A stretch of 64,000 bases of DNA from Capitulum mitella (lineage: Eukaryota > Arthropoda > Thecostraca > Pollicipedomorpha > Pollicipedidae). The DNA is taken from NCBI GenBank assembly GCA_030062745.1, contig CP099839.1, forward strand, positions 2,609,001 through 2,673,000, given 5' to 3'. Numbering within the stretch: position 1 is the stretch's first letter; each line of letters begins with the position of its first letter. The notes beneath the pieces were generated by a model. That model worked only from the letters and a program-made list of their open reading frames with translations. It was not told the DNA's origin and did not search any database. A program made the translations under genes and the position numbers. Below are positions 47,939 to 58,600 of the stretch, one piece after another.

Positions 47939-50900
47939 GCGTACGTGTGCGGGTGCTTTTGCGTGTGCGTGTGCATCTGCGTGTGTACGTGTCGAGATGG
48001 CGAGGGTGCGCTTACTATCGCCAGGGAAACAAAAACGTTAAATTCAATAAATATCACAGCCGCTGAACGCCACGTCTCACATTGAGAAATACCATGTTTT
48101 CAGAACAATTTCTTAATATGACGGCTATAAGCGTTATCAGTCGGCCTGATTCCTCCCTCTGCAAATATAGTGCCCGCAGGGTGAGCTATTTGCACCAGGG
48201 AGCCTAAACACGGGGAAATTTCTGTTCTGAAGCATGGATACGTACTCACGAGTCCTCCGAAAGTGATTGCTCCTGCCAAGACGGCAAAAAAGATGAAGAA
48301 TGCAGAGGAGAGGACTGCACCATTGATGCCGTCCTTGAAGTCGGAGATGTAGTGCGGATACCTGAAATGATAATGTTAGTCTGAAAATTAAGCAAAGTAA
48401 CGAGTCCATAATGTTAAAATCGCCTCCAATGAATTCTGCACAAAGGATTCGTTCGATTTTGACCTCGACGGTACTGCTCAGGAAACCAAGTATTTCGTTT
48501 TTTCTTCAGATAAGTATAAACCCATGTAAGAAGCCCACAGCCATGTTTCTGCACCACGCATTAACTAACTAGAACAACATTTGTGCCAGCGGAGACTCTG
48601 ATACCCTCCTTTGTATCAGCCAACGAGACCTCTGTGTTATCCAAGGTCCCCGGGCAGCCGTCGCACCAGGCGACACCCCCTGCACCAGCTCCGGACAAGG
48701 AAGTGCTGTGGCGGTGTCCGCCACGCCAGCAGGCCGGCTCCGGCCACCGCGGCTTTGATCCACCTGCGCTTGAAGTCGCGGACGAAGCCAGCGAACGGTC
48801 GTCCCTTGCGAACGAGCGGATTGTCCGGTGGCAGCAGCGGCTCCCCCGGCAGGTTGGGGTTCACGCTAGAGCGCAGCCCCGCCGCCGCCGCACCGCCGTC
48901 GAGCGCGGCGCGCTCCAGGCGGTCCCGCCTGCGTTCCTGGATGTTGCGCGAGCGCATCTGCAGCTGGCGCACGTCCAGCACGTCCGGGTTGGCCGTCTTG
49001 TCGATAGGTGGCAGCACCAGTGTGTCGTCCAGGAACTCCTTGAAGGCCCTCAACAGATCGCCGCGGTTCTCGGCCTTGTAGGCCGCTTTGCGAAATGCCT
49101 GAAATTGAAATGAAATGTTGAGAAGGAGGTCAGAACCATGGAAAGTTGGAGGGGCAAGCGGGAAACTGAAAAGCCAGGACGTGAACCACGTAATATGAAA
49201 ATAAACGATCAGCAATGGCCAAGGGATGGGTATCAGACTGGAGTCACGGAGACAGTCATGTGCAATAACTCAGTAGCTGTGGCCACAGGTGCTATACCCT
49301 CGTACCACTAGGACTGACAGGTGGTGTTTCCGACACAGCAACAGCAGCGGTAACGGAAACAGCAACAACTCCCGCTCACCGGACTTGACATAAGCGTGGC
49401 GAATGCCCTGCCGGTCTCGTGGTAGTTTTCTTCAGAGTCCATCGGCCCCACGCGGAAGAAGATGAACCGAACCGGCAGAGGCATCTGGTTGCGACACGCA
49501 AACCTAACAGTCCCAGGCTACCGAGGTTCCCAACAACGCAGGCTGTGCCCCGTCCGACAAAGATCGTTACAAAGCAGACGTTACAATCCGTGTACGACGG
49601 TACTCAATAAATCAAACGTGATTCCTCTAAAACGGAAATTGCAAGGCCTGCTCCTAGCTAGACCTCACTCTGGAACGCAGCGGTGAATGCCGATAATCCA
49701 CACTGCTCTCGTGACGTCGCCCTCGCTTACGTCACTGGGCATAGTTCATATCGTTTCCCCTCAACGACCCTCGTAATCAAACTCTGATCTGTCATCGATA
49801 TTGACATTTGTAATCCAGTAAGAGCATCTAGGATCACACAAAAGCTTGGTAACCCTGCATTCGATGTAGCCCTTTATCTGTCACCGCCGATTTCAATTCC
49901 ATCAGTCCCGACGGCCGCGCGTGACGACGGCTCCTCACAGCTGACCTCAGTGATGCCCGGCAGTAAGGTGCCCTCGGCCAGCCGCACGAACGCAGCGATC
50001 GGCCGGGAGACGAAATCCACGCGGCCAACGTTGACGCTGAACACCTCGGTGCCGGGCGCCAGGTGCCGCAGGATCGCCTGTTGAACGGAGAACCGCCGCG
50101 GCTCGTCCACGCTCGTCAGGCTGTCGCCGCCCACCTGGCGGCCGACACAAGAACTAGAGGTTCGGCACAAGCCCGCAACACTCTCGCGTATCCTGCGCTT
50201 CTGAAAGCCTTGCGACCAGGGGCGGCGGAAGCATTGGGAAACCTTCCTCCCTCCCGCTGAACACTACAATTTAGCATTAATCCTCTGGCATTCACTACAA
50301 ATAAGTATTCCAAAATGGTATGCGCGCACCCACACGCTGAACGTTGAACGGTGTGCTCCCGTGCTCCACTGAACAACCGTTACCGGCTCTAAATCTGGAC
50401 GTTCCCCGCCAGTGCTCGGGACTTTTCACGACGTAGCTGGATGCTAAAACGATTTGACGGGCATGACGTGACGCACATTTTATGCCTCTCTAATGCCGCT
50501 GTGATGTCTGATTTGATGTCTGACCGTGAAATTTCAACCAAAAAGCCAAGAAACAAATGTGCCGCCTCCAGCATTCTGCAGCCGATCTTAGGCATCACAC
50601 GGGCACGACCAGATGTCGGCGGCTCCAACTGACCGAGTCCTGATGCGGGATCCGCCCGGTCAAGCCCGCCGTCGAGTCCTTCTTGTCCCTGTCGGACAGG
50701 GAGCGGTCCGAGCTGTTTCTCATGTCGGCCAGACTCTGAGGCCGGACGCAGCGTTAGTTGGTGCCCGGGCTGGGGGATCATACCAGCCGACCGACAGCAA
50801 TGCTTCAAACTGACGAGAAGCGGCGTGCGTCTGATCCGTATATCGTGACTGCTAGTAGCATTGCTGTGAGGTGGTAGCCGTTGCATAACCGCATTCAAAT

Positions 50901-52636
50901 AGTCTGCACAAGTTTTGTGCCATCGTCGACTCAGACAGAGTACAACAATCATTTTGACATGAATATACACAAAACGAGAATTAGGAGAAATGTCACTGCA
51001 CCAATATAATGTTTGACAACGGCGAACGAGAGGCATCATTGTTGTAGGAACGTTTCAATCTCCTACATTCGCCTCGTGGTTTTTCACGGACAGAATCACC
51101 CAAAAATAAAAAGTAAAAACACTCTTCGCCCTGTTCTTTGCAGCGTTCATAACTCCCTGACGTCCCAAACCGCCTCTCCTGTCCCGCCCTGACACCTGCA
51201 GCGTGACCTGGCGTCCTAGACCGCCTCCCCTGTCCCGCCCTGACACCTGCAGCATGACCTGGAGTCCCAGACCGCCTCTCCTGTCCTGCCCTGACACCTG
51301 CAGCGTGACCTGGAGTCCCAAACCGCCTCTCCTGTCCTGCCCTGACACCTGCAGCATGACCTGGAGTCCCAAACCGCCTCTCCTGTCCCGCCCTAGCACC
51401 TTGACCTGGCGTCCCAGACCGCCTCCCCTGTCCTGCCCTAGCACCTGCAGCGCGATCCGGGACAATTTCCGCCTGTTGACATAGCTCCTCAGCCCCCGGG
51501 TGCCGTGATCCGCCACGTGCTGGCGGCGCAGCAACAGAGTGCGCAGCACGGCGCTGAAGTCCTGCTGCTGGATCTGGTCCTCGGTCACCAGCTGGGTGAC
51601 GATGCGGTGACTGATGACCACTGAGTCATGCTCATCCACGTCCAGAAGCAGCACGCCTGGCGACGCGAAGACGCGTGGCGTCGTTCAGAAGGGGTTCGCT
51701 TGAGAGAGGGGAGGTGAAGGATTGTTGGCAGACAGCCGCGGCCTGCGAGGAGAGGCATAGGACGATGGAGGTGGAGTGTGCCTGAGGAGAGAAAAGGGAA
51801 GATGCGGCAACGATACGTGTGCGGGCAAGGAGATGGAGCAAACAAGGGGAAGTGCGACGCATACAATGTCCGTACAAGTCAAATGGTTTATGTGAAGCAT
51901 AGTTTAAAGACGACTGAGAATGATCACATCTATGCTGCGCTGCTGTGGTGCGGGTACGGGAAGGAATTTCAACGGTTCGCGCCCTTGCGACATAAGCATA
52001 GCACGTAACTTTTCCATTGTTTTGAATCCGTTAGGTTTACCACGAGAAAAACTCGTCTAGCTCTGTGCGTCGCATTCGTTGTCAGTCAAAACGTTAAGTT
52101 AAAAGTACTTCGTCATACCATACCACTACAACAGGAATCAAAGAATTAGACTGCGTACACTGAGCCAGGCAGCGCCTGAGGTTCATCAGGCTCAGGAAGG
52201 AGAGGGCGGCCAGGTGGGGCTTTCCCCATCGGTTGCCGCCCTGCTCCGCGTCCTCTTCATACTTGATCCAGCGAGCTGTCTCCTGCCACTTCAGATCGTT
52301 CTCCGTGGCTATCAGCTCGTCCATCTCGATAAACATCTGCCGCAGCGGACAACAGTCGTACTTCAGTAGCCGACAGAACTTGACAAAACAGTAGCAAAGA
52401 ACACGGCAGTAAGATAAAAGAAGAAAACTACACGAAACGACCTGGACTGATAACTGAGATGTAATGTAGAAGTCGAGGCTTCGCTGTAACGAATCTATAT
52501 CTCTACATCCGTGGAAAGCCAGTTCGTTTTCCCATGAATGGAACACCCCACCCCATCCCCAAAAAATGCAAAACAGGTAGCAGATGATGGCAATACAAGT
52601 TTGCAGCGGAACTGGTGATGAGAGTTCGATATATAT

Positions 52637-52699
<63 letters not shown>

Positions 52700-55600
52700 A
52701 GAGTTCAGTATTTGATGAACACGATCTATAAGCACGAGCTTGTTTTAGACTATGCGCAGCTCTGTTGTTTTGGGGGGAAGGACAAATTGCTAGAGATTAT
52801 TTTCACGATAAGTATGTCAAACGTTCTCCGGTTGTAGTTCAAATGGAGGTTTCAATAAACAACTGGCTTTCATTTTTGAAGCCAACGACACCATCGACAA
52901 AAAAAGACTGCGAAAGCCCCTCGTTCCTCCAACAAGTCCAAAATGTCAATTTCTGGCGTATTTCCAGCAACAAAAACGCCCATTTCCAGCTCTCGTATGA
53001 CGTCGAAATAGCGGGACATGTTTAAACACGCTGCTTTTTTCAGCCTGCGGTCACAGACTCACGTCGTGTGGCGTGCGGCCGAGCGTTCTTTTGCCAAGCA
53101 GCATGGTCTGTCCTGTGCCCGCGCCGCCCACGTTCGAGATGTTGTGGTCCTCTTTCTGCTTCATTCTGTATCGCCGTGGGACCGGCTCGTCATTGCAGCG
53201 GCCTGGGATCGCGCGGAGAAGGTTAAAACATTCTTCCCGGCAGCAATGCTCACTTGGACACCTCACTTACCCATTACCCAGCCACCTCCCTGTTATCAGC
53301 CGAATCTGCAAGGTCAGCCGTCCGCTCCACCGAACTCCGTAGAAACCGCAGAAAGTTGTGGTCCTTCATAGCTTCGGGCCAACATGTGACTGTTTCTCCA
53401 CACCGTGCAGCAGGTCAACTCACTGGCAGCAGGTTACTGTAGAACCATCAACGCCAAGATGCCACTAGACCGGGTCAGTCGGGAAGCAGACAACGTTCCC
53501 TCCCCGGCCATTGGTGACGGACACCACGGATGGTGTCAGTGGTGTTGTCTGGTGAAGTCCCCATGCGCAACTGTCCAGGACTCCCTCCCCCGGCCGCTGT
53601 TGACGCGACACCACTGGCTAGTGATACCCTCCATGGACAGCTGTCCAGCCATCCTGCAGAGGGTCGGTGTCGTCCGCGAGCTTAAAGGAAATGGTCTTTT
53701 GGAAAAGCGAACTAAATAACCTAGCCCGAGAAATGAAAACAACCTTGCTGAAAGGGCACATCGCAGACATGATCGACACCACGACCGGCAGATAGCTCAC
53801 CGACTTCGAGTTCGACTCTTTCGTCGCGTCGGCCTGCGTCGTCCGACTCCGGAGCGGCCCGCTGGTCTCGGATGGGCTCCCTCTCGAAGAATACCAGACC
53901 CGGCACGGACCCCGCTGCGCTGCAACAGTTCACGAGCCGCCCACGCACGTCATCATCGGCCAGTTTACGTCGTAAACGGCTGGCAGAAGACATCTGTGCG
54001 CTGGTATCTGTTTCGTTTCATCCGTATCAGGATGCATGATTGTCTTTATATGAAAATAATGAAACGCGGATAGTAGGCGGTCAAAAGATTTCATGAGCAG
54101 TGGCGATAATGGTGATGACTCACCTGTGATGCTGAGATTTTCGTGAGCATATGGGGCACGTGAGCAAAATGAATAAAAATGTGTTCCAGTCGTCCAGAAG
54201 GCTTTCATGTTGTGACAACTATGTGCTGATTTTGCATTTGAACTCACGTAGCCTTATGCAGATATGTTTCGACAAGGGTTAGACAAGACAAGACAAGACA
54301 AGGGTCAGGGTTAACAGGCCGACCTGGGCGGTGTGCGGTCATCACTCACGATTCGACCTCGGCTGCCGTCTGAGAGAGCGGGTCCGTCTCCGTGGTCTCC
54401 ACCTTCGTCTCCGCCTCCGAGTCCGCCGCCGCCGGCTCGGCCCGGTGCTCCTGCTCCTGCTCCTCAGGAATGCTCTGCTGCCTCCTGATCCGGTCGCCCT
54501 TCTGTGACCCCTGACTCTCAGCAGCGCCCTGCCGGAGCGCCACGCCAGGCCGGGTCAGGTCAGGCTGGGTCAGGCCGGGCCAGGTCAGGCCAGGTATGAC
54601 ACGGTATTGTGACGAAGCGGAAATGCTGCTTCCGGGGATGTTCCGCGCACATCATTCCGGGGAAAAACGAAACACTTCCTTCGCAAATGATGTGTTGCAA
54701 TTTATGATAACAGCAAACCCATGGCTGAGTTGGGGTATCATATCTGTCACGCTCAAGTTTATCACTCCGCAAAAAAATTGCGCAGTGTCCAGCTGCAGTT
54801 AAGGCATTGCAAACCAAAATACCATTTTATCGAATATAAAATACCAACAGAGACTTCCCCATCGACAAAGACGTTATACGTTATTCTATCATTTACCGGC
54901 ACCACATAGCGCAAATACATAAACCCGGTCAGCATGCAGCAGCAAATGAACCCTCTAAGCGCAGCTCACGTGTTTTGAAGACGGGCGAGATGCATGGTTC
55001 CCGTCGCCTCTCTTCCTTTTCTTCTTCCCATGTCTGAGGGGTCCATGGGGTCGGGCGAACAGATTTTCCTTGAAGTGACCTGGAACAACAATCGAGAAAC
55101 GGGCCTTTCTTTAACTGATAACAAGCCGTCAGCCTAGCATACCTAACCTCTTCTCTCCCGAAACACCAGACAAGGGATTTCTGGAGCTTCAGTCGGGATG
55201 TGAAACGTGGTGGATGATCGCATTCGATGGTGTCTGCTCAGGCTAAGCGATCTCCCTCCACCTTCTGATATCCATGTCCACTTACGAGATATCCGTCAGT
55301 CTATGTCTATCACGCCTCACTTCGGAGCGTCAGCAATGAGACGTCCGGACAAAACAAGATTTCGACTTTGCCGCTCCTCCGCACCGTCCGTCGCTCTCGA
55401 CCAGCTCCACCGCGGGCAGCATATGTCTGCCACTGCTGACGGCGCCTCGAACCCAGATCAAACGATACAGACCGCGCGCGGGCCCACGGGCAGGACCTTA
55501 GATCCTGTGCGCCGCTGAGCAAAAAAAAAAAAAAATGAAATACTAGCAAAGAAAACTCTTTAAGGCGAGTCCAATCAGCATAACTCATTACACTTGGGTC

Positions 55601-58600
55601 AGTATCGAGGTTATCAGAGCCCATGACAGGTAAGGCTGCATCGGAGTGGAAGTGAAATGACAAAGTAAACTGGCGTTGTGATTTTCATTTTAGTGGAAAA
55701 TTAAGATGATTATAAATGTGTCGAACACATTCATACCATTAGGTTAGGTCAAGCCACGACCTATTGCCATGTATGTTTGTGGCGCTGTTACTATGTATCG
55801 CGCTTCGACTTACCCGATGTTTTGGTAGCAAATTGGAATGGAAATGATGCCCGTAGCATAGCAAAACACTTGATAAGCATTTGCCACTGCCCTGAGGGTC
55901 AACCTGGATCAAGCGGGTTCACTGACCTTTGATGACCTCCGATGGCCTTAGACAGGCTTACTTTTGCGATAAATTTGATTTCGTCGCTCATTTCTACCCT
56001 AGAAAAAGCGAATTATTGTTTTTAGGCAGACGGTTTGGTTTTATGGAAAATTATGCTCTGGACAACAGATGCCCACACGGAGGGTCATGACCTGGGCCAA
56101 GGCCATGCGTGTTCTGGTAATATAGTGGTAACATATGCTATTGGCCATGTTTCTAACAACATCTGGGCATGAAAATCCCGCAAAAATTCGCCGAAATTTA
56201 GGCCAAATCTCAAAAAGCGCCCGAAAGTGATCTCACCTGCGGTCATTGAAATTCAATTTTCCGAAAAATTTGACATGTGCAAGTTGTGACGTTTATTACC
56301 TTCCGTTACTCCTGCAAGGTTTACATAAATCCATCCAATCCTAAATAAGTTATCAAGATTACAATTTTTGTGGAGGTTGACCTCTTTGATCTAAACTATG
56401 TCAGTGTTCTGTCCAGTCTGCAGCTTAACCCTATTCCCGGAGGGCCAGACGGTATGGCCGATTCCCGGCAGGGGGGGCGGATTCGGCCCCCCCTGAGATC
56501 TCGAGAACTACTTATCCGATTTCATCGCAACAAACGGCAATCGATTTGCCGTGACGTGAACTACATTTTGATAAAAAGAAATTTTCCAAATTTTGAAATT
56601 TGTGGATACAGGGGGGCAAAAATGTCAAAATGGGGGGTTCTTTTTGACTTCTTATAACTCCGTTGTTTATCGACCGATTTCGATGAAACTGGCATCAATC
56701 GAGAGATTATGGATAGGGCTTTTACCATGGGTATGCAAATTTGAAATTTTGAGAAAATTCATGGGCGTTCACAGGGTTTTAAAAATAGGGGGATTAGTTT
56801 TCCAATAACGGAATGAAGAAAAGAGGCCAAAACACTTTTTTAGCTTCTGCTAGTCATGTTATGCTAAAGAAGTACAAATCGCATTACAATGTTTGTATAA
56901 TGTTAGCATAGGCGGTGTCAGGGACATAAAAAAGGGGGAACTGTCATGTTCACACGTTTCTCAGATCAACTTGTGACCTTTGACCTTAAATGACCTCCAG
57001 TGACCTTGGGGTCACCTGGAATGATGTCGTGTGCATTCAATATTATCTGTAAACGTTTTTAATCGATTAAATTCACTCTATTCCAAAAAATTCATTTTTT
57101 GGCTTTTGCGATATAGGGTACGTGCACTGACATTTTAGGTCATAGCTCCGTGACCTGACCTGATATCAAGCTGAAACTTGGTACACAAGTAGAGGGCATC
57201 TTTCTACGTCATATATATTCCGGGTTTGGCATTTGAAAAAACGGAGCCGAAATTATTGCGAAAAGACAAATTTTGACTTTTGACCTTGACCTGACCTTGT
57301 AAAGTGACCTCAGATAAACAAAATTACATATGCACATTGCCCAACAATTTAGCTATATATTCATGTAAAGTTTTAAGTTCTATCTTAAAAACTCCGTTTT
57401 TGGCAGACATTTTCCTTTTACCCTCAACATGGCCAAAAATGACCTGAGGTGCCTCCCAAAAACGTTGCCTGGCTCCGCCCCTGAGCAAAATAGAATTTCG
57501 AAATTTTGTCACGGCGCGTAGAAGGAATAGCTAGGAAAATTCACCAAGTTTCGTGAAGCTGCGTCAAAAAGCCTGGAATTGGCAAGCAAAAAACCCGAGG
57601 GGGGGCGGATTCCGCCCCCCCTGCCGGGAATAGGGTTAAAATTTTGACACAGGGTACAAAATGGATAAGAAGAAAGGTACTAAAAATTTCGCGGTACTTC
57701 GAGCCGCCGTTTTTCGTTATGCTCAGGACACTTCAGGTTGGGGGAGGGAGAATTTCCACTCCCCGGTTAGACGAGGGTTAATCACAGCAGTACCTAATTC
57801 GCGTAGAGTCCGACGGCGGTGACGAGATTTTGAATTCAAAGTCACACTAATCCTTGTCCTGAAAGGTGAAAAAATACTACCAGAATATTTTGTATCCTCG
57901 CTGAGGCTATGCATGACCAGCTGCAATCGGCGGCGACAGTGTAGGGGATGCGCGATGATTAAATCCCCCGCGGGGAATTGACCGAACCACCGAGACCACT
58001 CCCTCAATACACAGGCAATCCTTTTAACAATGCTTACAGTGCAGCCAGCGATTCAGCTCTTGTTGAGCGATGGCCTTCGTAACGCAGGTTTCTCACGTCC
58101 GACTGGTAGTGACCCTTCCTCAGACGTTCCAGTGGGGGGGGGGGGGTAACCCATCCAAACTGGACCAAGGGCGGTATGATTTGGGAAGGGCATGCTCCCC
58201 GGGCGTCCCGATGGCTCGCTCCGGCGTAAGGACAGCCGTGTGTTGGGTCGCCATCCGTTCCTGCGGGGCACGCCGCGCTCGGCAATCAGCCGTCTGCGAC
58301 CAGCGGGGAGTCACCCCTCCTGGCCGCCGGCCCCGGCCCCGGCCCCTGACGCTTCCGCGGCTGCCAGGGCCGGGCCTCACGCGCATGCAGCGGCCGGCAC
58401 GCGGCCCATACGTATTCTGTGACCCGAGGTCGGCGGCCACCGGCTGCTGGGCCGAGCCGGCGGCCACCCGGGCCTGGTTTCCCGACTTATCGTGTGGCCT
58501 GGGGACGCTGGAGAAAAACTGGCCACCGCGCCAGCAGCGTGAAGGGCGGCCCACACACGGCGGCCGGCAGGATCGGGTCATGGTCTGTGGCCGCGGTCCG

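Noticed and set aside
48583..49113. 176-codon + frame
   Set aside because: Antisense to the SLC4 exon 48764-49098.
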